Positions 17,336 to 26,415 of a stretch of 58,875 bases of DNA are shown here, in pieces. The DNA comes from an uncultured Lachnospiraceae bacterium (GTDB lineage: Bacteria > Bacillota > Clostridia > Lachnospirales > Lachnospiraceae), in NCBI GenBank assembly GCA_902779395.1, contig CACZBK010000021.1:1-58875 (forward strand), in the 5' to 3' direction. The notes below the pieces were generated by a model, which worked only from the letters and a program-made list of their open reading frames with translations, made no database searches and was not told the DNA's origin. Position numbers and translations under genes: made by a program. The stretch's first letter is position 1; the number at the start of each line of letters is the position of its first letter.

Positions 17336-19858
17336 TTATTCCGCCAAAACCTCTATGGGATATTCCCTGCCCTCTATCACCGCCTTTACGGTATAGTTTC
17401 CGGGTGCAGCCGCGCTTATCTTTACTTTACGCCTATCTTTGGTCTGTGTAAGCGTTAACGCAGGATCATGCTCCCACTTAACGGAAGTATAAGCACTCAC
17501 GTTTTTGACCGTCACGGTCTTTGTTTTTCCGGGCTTTAAGCTTATTGCCGTCTTTACTTTGGGGAACTTTACTTTGAGCACGGCAGTATACTTTGCCGCA
17601 TACTTTCCTTCACCGATGATGCAGCTGACCTTAACATTTCCGTTTTTACGGGCGGTAAGTACCGATCCCTCCAGACTCACACTTTTAGTTTTTGACGGGA
17701 TAGCGAATATGATACTCTGCCCTTTAGGGAGATCGGAAACATATCCGTTCAGATCTGCCGTCTGCCCCTCATATGTAAGGTCGCATTTAGCACCGTCGGC
17801 ATTCACAGATTTAAAAACCGGTCTGCTGATCTCTATTTTTACGCAGGCAACAGGGATATATTTCTTACCTTCTTTTTTGTACCCCGTAATAATTACACTG
17901 CCTTCCTTTTTGGCACTGACCACACCCTTTGCGGAAACGGAAGCCAGCCTCGTAGAATCGCTTTTGAATTTCTTTAATCTTATGCCGTTTAAGCCCGGCT
18001 CCTTATACATGATATCAGCCACATTGAGCTTCTGCTTTGCTGCCAGGGCAACCCCATCCAGCTCGAGTGGAGTCTCAGGCGCTGACGGGACAGGAGTAAC
18101 TGTTCCTGTCGGAACTGCTGTCGGCGTTACTGTCACCGAAGGGGAGGGAGTATCTGTTCCCGTAGGAGATGCTGTCGGGGTTACAGTCATTGTAGGAGAC
18201 GGGGTATCTTTCCCTGTAGGGACCGCTGTCGGGGTTACTGCCACCGAAGGAGACGGGGTATCCGCTCCTGTCGGAACTGCGGTAGGTGTAACAGTAACGG
18301 ACGGTGAAGGTGTGTCTGCCCCTGTAGGCTCCACCGTAGGCGTGGGCTCAGCCTTACCTGTGGGCTCCACTGTAGGTGTGGGGCTCCCTACCGCTGCCGA
18401 TCCGCCGTATAACTCTGCCAGGCCGGCGCAGGCCAGGGCAAAACATCCGTTATAATCAAGAGCCGGCTCGGTATACTGGTAGCTGTTCACATCATCCAGA
18501 TATCCTTTGGAATCCGGACCTCCGATCAGCGCACCCTTAAGCACATGTTTTGCCGAACCTTTATCGGGATTGGCCCCGCGGTGATGAATCTTTGAAGGAT
18601 TATTCCCATAGCCTATCAGAAAGCTGTAACCATAGGGATTATTGCCCAGTATATAATCCATCTGAAACTTTGCGCCCTTTGCATATGCCGAATCCTTATC
18701 TCCGCCCGCAAGCGCCAGCGCCGTCATCTGCATCGCACAGTTATAGCGCGACACTCCCCAGGTTACATCAAAATCATTATAAAACCGATCGGAAAGCCCC
18801 TGTTTGTTATCATATGCATCTTTCAGTGCCTGAGCGTATACGGCGTCATTTGTTTTCTTATACATGAGCGCCGCAAAGCCCTGCCATACCTTATTCCAGC
18901 TGTAGAAATCATAATCTCCGTAATACACTCCCTGGTAAATATAGCATCCGCTGTTGGGCTCATATACCGGCTTATCGCCCTCTCCGCAAAGCCACAGCCA
19001 TGCTTCCGCCATGGCAGTCTCGTCCAGGCCATAGAGCGTTTCGCTTGAATAGTATCCGGCTGTTTCATAGAAGGTGGCGAGCCCCCCGAGATAATTGCCC
19101 TGATGCTCTTTTCCGAATTTTAAAAGAGCTTTCGCATACCTGATACATTCATCGTAATACTGCGCATCAGTATTCTTATACATCCATGCGCATCCTGCCA
19201 GAGCAGACGCCATTTCCCCGCACACCGCAGTATTGTTATATTCCGCGCTTAACCAGTATGTTGTGCGCTCATATGTCTGTTTCTCGGGCGAGGACCAGTC
19301 ATTATGATCGACAGTTCCGTTTGCGACCACATGGCATATCGCTGCCACCTCACCGTCTGCATCAAGGAAAGTGGTCTTCATGAGATAATCCGCATTGCGC
19401 CTGACTATCTTTAACAGATGCTCTTTTGCATCCGCTTTTTTATACACCTCAGGATGAAGATAATCCGACAGTGCCAGGCTGCTGCCGGCAAATCCCATGG
19501 TCAGATTGAATTTCACATGATCGCCGGCATCATGATATCCGCCGGATACATCTACCTTACCGTCGCCATCCGTATCGACCAGGCTGCGGTACTTTGCCGG
19601 AAAATTATCGGCTTTATCCAAAGAAGCCTCAGCATCATAAGTATGGCAGTTTCCCCGCCAGCTGATGCCAAGAGTTACGACATCGTTTCCGCAGGCGTTT
19701 TCGTCAAAGAAATCCAGGCTCAGCGCCAATGCCTCCGGATAATCATTATCCCCTCCTGCTGCCTGCACGGTCTTTGCTGCCGGAATGCCCTGCAGCTGTG
19801 TAGATACCAGCACGAACGTCAATACTGTCATTATCAGGATCCTGAACTTCTTTTTCAT
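17336..19858 (-). CDS. secreted GH9 endoglucanase with PT-rich linker and C-terminal module
   Basis: 840 residues. Signal peptide to about 34 (VQA-AG). The GH9 catalytic domain spans about 36-485: base region GGYHDAGDHVKF (Asp110, Asp113), active-site RYNCAMQMTALALAG and HHRGANPDKG, and acid Glu464 in YTEPALDYNGCF. A Thr/Pro-rich linker of about five 18-residue repeats (about 487-595) leads to a beta-rich module (about 597-840) with a Big-type segment (VSAKGVVSAKKEGSVIITGY). That module is clearly related to the end of the BspA-like protein at 52929-55064. No dockerin, CBM3 or sortase signal is visible. The ATG follows AAGGAG; the DUF2812 gene ends 46 bases upstream, so it may share the PadR-controlled transcript. 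Extracellular cellulose/beta-glucan breakdown. Confidence 0.93.
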   Translation of the reverse strand: MKKKFRILIMTVLTFVLVSTQLQGIPAAKTVQAAGGDNDYPEALALSLDFFDENACGNDVVTLGISWRGNCHTYDAEASLDKADNFPAKYRSLVDTDGDGKVDVSGGYHDAGDHVKFNLTMGFAGSSLALSDYLHPEVYKKADAKEHLLKIVRRNADYLMKTTFLDADGEVAAICHVVANGTVDHNDWSSPEKQTYERTTYWLSAEYNNTAVCGEMASALAGCAWMYKNTDAQYYDECIRYAKALLKFGKEHQGNYLGGLATFYETAGYYSSETLYGLDETAMAEAWLWLCGEGDKPVYEPNSGCYIYQGVYYGDYDFYSWNKVWQGFAALMYKKTNDAVYAQALKDAYDNKQGLSDRFYNDFDVTWGVSRYNCAMQMTALALAGGDKDSAYAKGAKFQMDYILGNNPYGYSFLIGYGNNPSKIHHRGANPDKGSAKHVLKGALIGGPDSKGYLDDVNSYQYTEPALDYNGCFALACAGLAELYGGSAAVGSPTPTVEPTGKAEPTPTVEPTGADTPSPSVTVTPTAVPTGADTPSPSVAVTPTAVPTGKDTPSPTMTVTPTASPTGTDTPSPSVTVTPTAVPTGTVTPVPSAPETPLELDGVALAAKQKLNVADIMYKEPGLNGIRLKKFKSDSTRLASVSAKGVVSAKKEGSVIITGYKKEGKKYIPVACVKIEISRPVFKSVNADGAKCDLTYEGQTADLNGYVSDLPKGQSIIFAIPSKTKSVSLEGSVLTARKNGNVKVSCIIGEGKYAAKYTAVLKVKFPKVKTAISLKPGKTKTVTVKNVSAYTSVKWEHDPALTLTQTKDRRKVKISAAAPGNYTVKAVIEGREYPIEVLAE
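18075..18385 (-). repeat. tandem repeats encoding the Pro/Thr linker of the cellulase
   Basis: About five imperfect 54-base units, each encoding a variant of TPTAVPTGADTPSPSVTV. The units differ mainly at synonymous sites and at a few codons. Such arrays expand and contract easily and set the distance between the catalytic domain and the C-terminal module. The complementary strand has a long open frame here that is an artefact of this composition. Confidence 0.85.
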
Positions 19859-19904
19859 CTCTTTCTCCTTAGCTATATTTCTCTATGCGCGATCCTTGCT
19901 GCCC

Positions 19905-21302
19905 TTAAAAGAATGCTCTGCGTATCACTTCCATCTGCTGTGCGCTTAAGTCCTCATCACAGTGAAGGTATACGATGGTACTGCCGTCACAGAAGAGGTA
20001 GCGCTGCATGACCGGGCTTTTGCCCCTTATGGAAAGCACGCTAAACCCGTCACTTTCAAATTCCGGAACATGTGCTGCTATATCAGTATCAAAATTGATA
20101 CTCAGCTGCCTGTACTTCTCTTCCCGTGCCTCTTTTAACAGCCTGTCATAAGTACTTTTGAATCTGGGCTTGTAGATACTGAATTCCCAGCTTCTGCTTA
20201 ATCCCGCCTCATCGGAAATATATTCCTCATCATCATGCCTGCCTGCTGCCTCTTTATCATAAGCCGTAAGCGTATACTGATCTACCGAAAGGATGAAGTG
20301 CCCCCAGTGCGTATCCGTCTGATCCCTTTTTACGAACACATCACTTTCGCCGAATACTTCCATATCCTTCTCAGCCAGGCTTATCCGCTCTTTTGATGAG
20401 CTGTTCATGATCAATACCACCACGATCGTGATCCCTGTGATCAGAACTGCCGACCATACTACAGTCAGGACAGCCAGTAAAGCCTTGTAACTGCCGCGGC
20501 TTAATCTCTTTTTCTCTGCATAAACCGACAATCCCCGGCTTATAAAGACAAGCAATATGATCACAGCCCATATGAAGGGAAACATGAACACTTCCTTCTC
20601 ACCGAATTTAAGTCCCATCAGCATCATAAAAGCTGAATGTACCAGACCGAAGGCGATGATCAGCCCATAGCCTGCTTTGAAGCTTAAGTTCATCTTATTC
20701 GGCGGTATCTTTTCACCGCAGGCTACAGCACGTCTTGCCTTGCCGCGCCATGCCAGATAAAAGATGAGCATCATTATATACAAAGCGCCGACAAATATCC
20801 ATAGCATCGCAGCTGAAAAATGAAGAAAGCTGCATTCCATCACATTAAGGCTGTTGGTCAGATTGATCAGGAGATTGACAGCCGACATGGCTATAAAGAT
20901 CAGCGGAAAGACTATCTTCATCTGCCGCTGCGCCTTTTCTATCGTCTTAAGCTTCATGGCGGGATCACTTTCTATCTCGGGTGCATTCTTATCTTCGGTA
21001 TAAAAATAATCCAGTTTTCCCGAAGAGCAGATAAAGTTCCAGCCGGCTTTTTTACAGTACTCAATATACTCCTGATTGCTCTCTATCGTATAGGTATCAT
21101 AAATACTGCCTTCAGAAAAGATCTCCACTGCAAAGCGCAGCTCTCCGGGATCTGTTTTAACAAAGTTAAATCTGGTAGTTCCTGTGATATCCTTAAGCAT
21201 CCAGCCTTCCCGCGCCATCTTCTCAAGATAAGCTGCTGCCGAATCCAGATCATCATAGTTCACCGCACGGTTTATGCTGAAAATATTATCATCCTTTTTC
21301 AT
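19905..21302 (-). CDS. DUF2812-domain membrane protein
   Basis: 465 residues. The N-terminal 110 residues fit DUF2812: AAAYLEKMAREGWMLKDI, then GELRFAVEIF and EYIEYCKKAGWNFICSSGKLDYFY. This is followed by six hydrophobic segments (about 130-310) and a soluble C-terminal domain (about 315-465). It begins 14 bases after the PadR stop, the usual PadR-DUF2812 pairing in Firmicutes. Function unknown; these pairs are often linked to envelope stress or exporter control. The GH9 gene follows 46 bases later. Confidence 0.85.
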   Translation of the reverse strand: MKKDDNIFSINRAVNYDDLDSAAAYLEKMAREGWMLKDITGTTRFNFVKTDPGELRFAVEIFSEGSIYDTYTIESNQEYIEYCKKAGWNFICSSGKLDYFYTEDKNAPEIESDPAMKLKTIEKAQRQMKIVFPLIFIAMSAVNLLINLTNSLNVMECSFLHFSAAMLWIFVGALYIMMLIFYLAWRGKARRAVACGEKIPPNKMNLSFKAGYGLIIAFGLVHSAFMMLMGLKFGEKEVFMFPFIWAVIILLVFISRGLSVYAEKKRLSRGSYKALLAVLTVVWSAVLITGITIVVVLIMNSSSKERISLAEKDMEVFGESDVFVKRDQTDTHWGHFILSVDQYTLTAYDKEAAGRHDDEEYISDEAGLSRSWEFSIYKPRFKSTYDRLLKEAREEKYRQLSINFDTDIAAHVPEFESDGFSVLSIRGKSPVMQRYLFCDGSTIVYLHCDEDLSAQQMEVIRRAFF

Positions 21303-21316
21303 GTTCTTTTACCTCT

Positions 21317-21628
21317 CTATGATTCCATGTTCTTTTCGTAATCCACTACCTGCGCCTTCAGCCTCTCGTACTCCTCTTTGAGGGCCATGCGTCCTGCTTC
21401 GGTCAAAATGTAACTGCGCTTCCTTCCTTCGACAGCCGTTTCCCTGATAAATCCCTGCTTTACAAAATCTCCAAGCAGTGCATACAGTGTGCCCGGACCT
21501 ATCGTGATCCTGCCGTCCGTCATCGCTGCTACCATCTCCATTATGTCTATGCCGCAGCATTCTTCTTTCAGGCAGATCAGTATGTAGAACATCTGCTCCG
21601 TCAGTGTTTTATATTTCAGTCTTGCCAA
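21317..21628 (-). CDS. PadR-family transcriptional regulator
   Basis: 103 residues. The winged-helix core reads LTEQMFYILICLKEE, then GPGTLYALLGDFVKQGFI and GRKRSYILTEAGR, the hallmark of PadR; the C-terminal helix is for dimerisation. The start is TTG (21626-21628), supported by GGAGG eight bases upstream. The promoter just upstream is covered with ATCGAT-type palindromes, so autorepression is likely. Co-transcribed with the DUF2812 gene, perhaps also with the cellulase. Confidence 0.92.
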   Translation of the reverse strand: MARLKYKTLTEQMFYILICLKEECCGIDIMEMVAAMTDGRITIGPGTLYALLGDFVKQGFIRETAVEGRKRSYILTEAGRMALKEEYERLKAQVVDYEKNMES

Positions 21629-21670
21629 TTCTTCATCCTCCTTTTTTAAGGATACCGCTTCACGTGAATT

Positions 21671-21758
21671 TATATCGATAATTGATATCGATATTCAATA
21701 TTGATTATCGATAATATAACATGTGACTTTGCGTATGTCAATATCGAAAATCGATATT
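21671..21758 (-). promoter_or_regulatory. padR promoter with multiple palindromic operators
   Basis: Reading minus: TTGACA (21736-21741), 17 bases, TATATT (21713-21718), a near-consensus promoter. A perfect 12-bp palindrome ATTATCGATAAT (21704-21715) overlaps the -10; ATATCGATAT (21685-21694) and further TATCGATA units follow downstream; an inverted repeat AATATCGA-AAA-TCGATATT (21740-21758) overlaps and precedes the -35. The arrangement would block polymerase from both sides. Confidence 0.8.
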
Positions 21759-21802
21759 ATATCAATAGAGTAGGGAAGATGAAATCGCACCCTGCTCTGC
21801 GA

Positions 21803-21836
21803 TAAAAAAAGGAGCGGATTTTTTCCGCCCCCTCTG
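21803..21836 (-). terminator. terminator after the 377-aa unknown gene
   Basis: On the minus strand GGGGCGGA pairs with TCCGCTCC (one wobble) around an A-rich loop, followed by seven T. It isolates the gene at 21841-22971 from the padR promoter downstream. Confidence 0.85.
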
Positions 21837-21840
21837 ATCT

Positions 21841-22971
21841 TTACCATATCCTGTAATCTTCGTGGTCGACCCGGTAAGAAATTCCCGGAACATACAGATC
21901 CCCGGCTTCGATCTTATTCCCTTCCTTCTCGGCTTTTTCCATCGCTCTGCGGTAAGCTTTGTAGGAAGCGCTGTTCATTACTATCGAAGTTACATCTTCC
22001 TTATCCGGCTTACCTGCCAGATACTTAAGCACTGCCTGCTGTACGTAGAAATATGAACGTACCTGGCTTTTCCTAAGCTCTATGGTCTTCTCTCCATCCG
22101 GTCCCAGAAGGAAAAGGCGGTCACCCTCGCGTGTTCCCAGGGTGAGCTTTGCCAGTATTTCAGGAATGAATATCCTTATCTCTGTAGCCAGATTCTTATC
22201 TCCTCCCGACAGTTCTATGCTCTTTCTGATCATAGTGTCGTACTCTTCCGAGGTGCTTACATCTGCCATCCTTAAGATAGTCTCCTCTGCAGCATCCATT
22301 ACAGTCTCCTTATCAAAGGGACATTCGTCATCCCCGCGACGGACAAATAATACATACTGCCTCTCGCACACAAAATGATCGGAACCATCCATCTCATTAT
22401 CCACATAGTCAAAATAGTACTTTGGAAGCTCAACACACACCGAGCCGTTTATACGGACCTCTATGTTCTTATCTTCCTTATACTTTGCCAGATATATCCT
22501 GACCCAGTAATATTTCTTGCTTCCCAGATACCCCGGGATCTCGTCCATGATGAATTTAACCAGCGACACAGGTTCTTTATCTTTAACACCTATCCTCACC
22601 ACATGCTGGCAATACATATCAAAATCATAATGCTCTTCTATGAGATCCACGGGAACATGAACTGCGTTACTCCCGGCTACAGCCTGTTCGATAGTTTGCC
22701 ATAATACAGCCCAAAACACTTCTACAGCGTTTGCCGCAGCCTCTTTGAATGTCTTACCCGACGCATCTGCCGGCTCAATGATCGGCTCGTCGAATCCGTC
22801 ATAATGAACAGCAAATCCGGCTATCAGAACCTTCTCATCCTCGCGCTCTTCTGTCTTTTGTATCCACGCATGGATACTGAATCCATCCTGCAGGATAAGC
22901 CTGTCATTTTCAAGTTCTCCGCCAAGCTTTTTCCTGAGTTCTTCGTATAAATACTTCTTTATATCTTCCAT
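21841..22971 (-). CDS. uncharacterised soluble protein
   Basis: 377 residues, no signal peptide or membrane helix, strongly acidic. I do not recognise a family. Visible landmarks are a DGFSIHAWIQKTEER strand region near the N-terminus, a KTFKEAAANAVEVFWAVLWQTIEQAV helix-rich piece (about residues 72-100) and a C-terminal YRRAMEKAEKEGNKI. The start is the ATG at 22971, with AGGAG eight bases upstream; an upstream in-frame ATG has no ribosome site. It follows azlD closely (about 55 bases) and ends in a good terminator, so it may close the pot/azl run. Confidence 0.75.
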   Translation of the reverse strand: MEDIKKYLYEELRKKLGGELENDRLILQDGFSIHAWIQKTEEREDEKVLIAGFAVHYDGFDEPIIEPADASGKTFKEAAANAVEVFWAVLWQTIEQAVAGSNAVHVPVDLIEEHYDFDMYCQHVVRIGVKDKEPVSLVKFIMDEIPGYLGSKKYYWVRIYLAKYKEDKNIEVRINGSVCVELPKYYFDYVDNEMDGSDHFVCERQYVLFVRRGDDECPFDKETVMDAAEETILRMADVSTSEEYDTMIRKSIELSGGDKNLATEIRIFIPEILAKLTLGTREGDRLFLLGPDGEKTIELRKSQVRSYFYVQQAVLKYLAGKPDKEDVTSIVMNSASYKAYRRAMEKAEKEGNKIEAGDLYVPGISYRVDHEDYRIW

Positions 22972-23025
22972 AGCGCATTCTCCTTTTTTCAGATTTCTGT
23001 TTATCTGCAGATCCGGGCACATATA

Positions 23026-23340
23026 TCATATGAGGCCCAATACCAGTCCCGTGACAAATACCACCGCACATGATACAAAGGCCACCACCGGAAGGCTCTG
23101 CTTCTTCCAGGCCAGTATGATCGCGCATATTATGCCCGCCGCAGCCGTGCGTATATCACCGGTGGCGGTGAGTATAGCCGGAAATGTCATAACCGTCAGT
23201 GTAACATACGGAACATAATACAAAAACGAGCGTAAGGTCTTATTCTTTATCTCCCTGCGCAAAAGTGTAAGAGGCAGCATACGGATCAGATATGTGACCA
23301 CTGCCATTACCGCTATGTAGATCCAGATGTTTCCGCTCAT
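23026..23340 (-). CDS. azlD: AzlD-family branched-chain amino acid export subunit
   Basis: 104 residues, four hydrophobic segments, with the family start (WIYIAVMAVVTYLIRMLPL) and a PYVTLTVMTFPAIL segment. AzlD is the small partner of AzlC in exporters of branched-chain amino acids and analogues. GGAGCG precedes the ATG by seven bases. It lies 63 bases after azlC. Confidence 0.88.
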   Translation of the reverse strand: MSGNIWIYIAVMAVVTYLIRMLPLTLLRREIKNKTLRSFLYYVPYVTLTVMTFPAILTATGDIRTAAAGIICAIILAWKKQSLPVVAFVSCAVVFVTGLVLGLI

Positions 23341-23403
23341 TTATAACGCTCCGTTCCCAAAGATCCTGTACCCTTAAGCTCTCAGGATCAAAATACTTTT
23401 CGA

Positions 23404-24120
23404 TCAGCTTCCCTGTGTATCTTCCACAGGCCAGATGACCGCTGCTGCCATAGACAGCACGATCGTAAGGATTATTATCCTGCTGCCTGCCGATATATCT
23501 TTTACAAGCGGTGCGTATGTGAAAACCGCACTGAAAACCATTGCCATTAAACAGGCAAAGGCAACATGCTTATCTTCTTTAGCCTTGGGCATTATGATGG
23601 CTATGAACATCGCATAGAGTGCGAGACTAAGTGCACTTACAACGCTTGCGGGCAGCACATTGCCCATTACCACACCCAAAAACGTACCAAGAGTCCATCC
23701 CGGGACAGCTACAGCCATAGCTCCATATGAATAGGACGGTTTAAGCTTTCCTTTAAGTCCTATTGATATACCGAATATCTCATCCGTTACCCCGAAGGAT
23801 ATACCCAGCCGGTGTCCGACCGGAAGCGATGGTTCTACCTTCTGCGAAAGAGCAAAGCTCATGAGCATATATCTCAGGTTGATGATAAGCTGAGATACAG
23901 CCATCTCCAGATATGAAGAAGCCGCTTTAATGATAGTGAGTGCCGCAAACTCCCCTGCACTGGTCAGATTGACAAGGGACATTATCGTAGCTTCAAAAGC
24001 AGAAAGCCCGGCTTCCCTGCATTGTATGCCAAGAGTAAAGGATACCGCCAGATAGCCCAGTCCTATGGGAAATCCGTCTTTTATTCCCTGTATGAACATG
24101 TTGGTCTTTTTTTCCGACAT
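23404..24120 (-). CDS. azlC: AzlC-family branched-chain amino acid permease
   Basis: About 238 residues. Typical AzlC sequence: GIKDGFPIGLGYLAVSFTLG, then LVNLTSAGEFAALTII and the NLRYMLMSFALSQK motif. It forms the export pore with AzlD. The start is uncertain: the ATG at 24120 is seven bases after the potD stop with a poorly spaced GGAG; an in-frame GTG at 24177 lies inside potD. Position directly behind potD suggests cotranscription with the pot genes. Confidence 0.87.
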   Translation of the reverse strand: MSEKKTNMFIQGIKDGFPIGLGYLAVSFTLGIQCREAGLSAFEATIMSLVNLTSAGEFAALTIIKAASSYLEMAVSQLIINLRYMLMSFALSQKVEPSLPVGHRLGISFGVTDEIFGISIGLKGKLKPSYSYGAMAVAVPGWTLGTFLGVVMGNVLPASVVSALSLALYAMFIAIIMPKAKEDKHVAFACLMAMVFSAVFTYAPLVKDISAGSRIIILTIVLSMAAAVIWPVEDTQGS

Positions 24121-24127
24121 TCTCCGT

Positions 24128-25615
24128 TTAAGCAGTGAGATCGTAGTTCTTTTTCCGACGGGAGAATATGAATACACCTGCGGCCGTAATTACCAGGACA
24201 CCGATCATACACCATCCGTATATGGGCATTTTGTTGATATTATAGCAGCGTACATTGATCCACATGCGATTGATACGGGCATTAGCCTCCGCATCAAAGT
24301 ATTGCATGATCGAACTTCTTTCCATTACATCTTCAGGAGGATACTGCGCGAAAAGCTGACGGGTGAGCTGCTCTGTGGGTGCATCTATCACCGCTTCGTC
24401 ATCACCGAAAAACCAGCTCAGATCATACTCGCTTATATCCTCTTCATCTTCCTCAGCTCCGTAAGTCCAGTCAACATATTCAAAGACTTCATCTCCGTCG
24501 GTCCCGCCGGCGATAGATGACGTATAGCCTATGTAATACATATTGCGCACTGCATTATCCGGTCTTGATACATAATTGACAAATGCTTCTGCTGCTGCCT
24601 GCTTTGCAGGATCATTCCCGACGCCGCGCTCTAACATGACCCATCCGTCAAACCAGAGATTGGTACACTCCTCTGGCACGGAATAGGCCAGATACATATC
24701 ATCTTCCTCTGCCTGGTCCATGGCATAAACCGCATCCCCCGACCACTGCAGGTTAGCCAGCACCTTACCCGTGACCATATCTGCTTTTCCGCTGTCGGTT
24801 TCGAATGAATAAGCCACATCCTTTGTATCCTGAAGAAAATCCAGAGCTTCAGCTACAGTCTCTGCCGATGTATCATTCATCTCTTTTTCAAGCTGCTGTG
24901 CATAATCTTCAGCTCCGGTAAAGGATCCATCTGTTAGCTTATCCCTCTTTATGGCAGCTACTGCAGGGAAATAGGAATCACGCACATTATCCTTGATCGT
25001 TATCTTTCTGTACAGCCCGGGATCCCGCAGACACTCCCAGCTGTTTACCTGTTCTTCCTCCAGCTCATCGGGATTATAAAGTATACCCGTCACTCCCCAC
25101 ATGTAACCTGCGGCATATTTACTCCAGCTTTCGGAATTTATCTCATGCTCGTCAAATTTCTCTTTGATGAAAGGCGAAACATTTCTGACATAATAATTCA
25201 ATTCATTATCAGTATCATGAAAACCATCGGAAAAAGGCACGAGCCAGTCCTCTGCCATAAGTTTCATTATCATATATTCGGAAGGACATACCAGATCAAA
25301 TTCGTCCCCGAGAGTAAGCATATTATACAGCTCTTCATTTGTACCGAAACAGCTGTATTCAACCTTTACCTTAACTCCGTAGTTTTCGTAATACCATTCT
25401 TCAAAATCCTCATAAAGAGGGTTCACGCCAATGATGTCACCGCTGTCTAAGTCTATGGTCTCCTCTTCATCCCAGTCCCCAAGGTCCATGTATTCTTCCC
25501 AGTTGCAGACCTTTAAAACTATGCCGTCCGTACTTTCTTCTTCGTTTCCGCAGGCAGTCATTCCAAGACATGATGCCAGGAGCAGTCCCATAACGAATAA
25601 GCTGTTTTTCTTCAC
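24128..25615 (-). CDS. potD: polyamine-type ABC substrate-binding lipoprotein
   Basis: 495 residues, longer than the usual 350. A signal peptide with lipobox MTACG gives a lipoprotein; the body is a PotD/PotF-type binding domain (LKVCNWEEYMDLGDW, then EFDLVCPSEYMIMKLM and ANLQWSGDAVYAM). The C-terminus has an extra membrane helix (IYGWCMIGVLVITAAGVFIF) and a basic tail, so the protein may be held at both ends. Its start overlaps potC by four bases. Binds spermidine/putrescine or a related compound; exact ligand not readable. Confidence 0.88.
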   Translation of the reverse strand: MKKNSLFVMGLLLASCLGMTACGNEEESTDGIVLKVCNWEEYMDLGDWDEEETIDLDSGDIIGVNPLYEDFEEWYYENYGVKVKVEYSCFGTNEELYNMLTLGDEFDLVCPSEYMIMKLMAEDWLVPFSDGFHDTDNELNYYVRNVSPFIKEKFDEHEINSESWSKYAAGYMWGVTGILYNPDELEEEQVNSWECLRDPGLYRKITIKDNVRDSYFPAVAAIKRDKLTDGSFTGAEDYAQQLEKEMNDTSAETVAEALDFLQDTKDVAYSFETDSGKADMVTGKVLANLQWSGDAVYAMDQAEEDDMYLAYSVPEECTNLWFDGWVMLERGVGNDPAKQAAAEAFVNYVSRPDNAVRNMYYIGYTSSIAGGTDGDEVFEYVDWTYGAEEDEEDISEYDLSWFFGDDEAVIDAPTEQLTRQLFAQYPPEDVMERSSIMQYFDAEANARINRMWINVRCYNINKMPIYGWCMIGVLVITAAGVFIFSRRKKNYDLTA

Positions 25616-26415
25616 TGCTCTGCACCTGCCTTTCTGCCTTCCTTCTTTTTAACATTTCCCAGTAATGCTATCAGAAGTACAATAAGAAAAATGATAGTCG
25701 ACAAAGCCCAGAGTGCCGTCTTTATACTGGTCTGAGAACCACGGGTAGCATTTACGACATAGGTACTTACCGTATCAAAAGTGGCAGGTTTGGTATAAGT
25801 AGCCACAAAATAATCATCAAGCGAAAGGGTTATCGCCATGGCAAAGCCGGAGATTATACCGGGCATTATCTGGGGAATGACCACCTTTCTCAGTGCGTAT
25901 GCCGGAGAAGCGCCCAGATCCAGGGCAGCTTCATAAATGCTGGGATCCATCTGGGACAGCTTGGGCAGTACCGAAAGATAAACAAAAGGTGCACATAATG
26001 CAGCCTGTCCTGCTATAAGTGGAAAGAAAGTATCCTTACTCATGCCGAATACCGCAACCAGAAGGATACATACCGAAAATCCGGTCACAACATCGGCATT
26101 GATGACCGGTATCTGATTTACCACCGCTATAAGAGCCTGGGGACGCTTCTTTGAATAAAAAGCACCTATCGCACCGCAGGTACCAAGTACAGTCGATATC
26201 ACCGCAACGGCAAATGCCAGTGCTACGGTCCCCCATATCATATCCGACAGCTCAGGCGTAGTAAAAAGAGTCACATAGTTCTGCAATGAAAAGCCGCCGC
26301 TGAAACCTATGGATGTCGCATCCGTAAAACTGTATACGGCAAGTATGAGTATGGGAGAATAGATCAGCAAAAGCGCAATGACCAGTATAAACAGAAGGAA
26401 ACTTTTCTTTTTCAT
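25612..26415 (-). CDS. potC: polyamine-type ABC permease
   Basis: 267 residues with six membrane segments. The EAA loop that docks on the ATPase reads IYEAALDLGASPAYALRKVV. Belongs to the binding-protein-dependent permease family of PotC. Overlaps potB and potD by four bases each, so it is tightly coupled. Confidence 0.92.
   Translation of the reverse strand: MKKKSFLLFILVIALLLIYSPILILAVYSFTDATSIGFSGGFSLQNYVTLFTTPELSDMIWGTVALAFAVAVISTVLGTCGAIGAFYSKKRPQALIAVVNQIPVINADVVTGFSVCILLVAVFGMSKDTFFPLIAGQAALCAPFVYLSVLPKLSQMDPSIYEAALDLGASPAYALRKVVIPQIMPGIISGFAMAITLSLDDYFVATYTKPATFDTVSTYVVNATRGSQTSIKTALWALSTIIFLIVLLIALLGNVKKKEGRKAGAEQ

Noticed and set aside
17505-18455. Long plus-strand open frame (316 codons) over the cellulase end
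   Set aside because: It is antisense to the clear GH9 gene and arises from the Pro/Thr repeat composition; no ribosome site.
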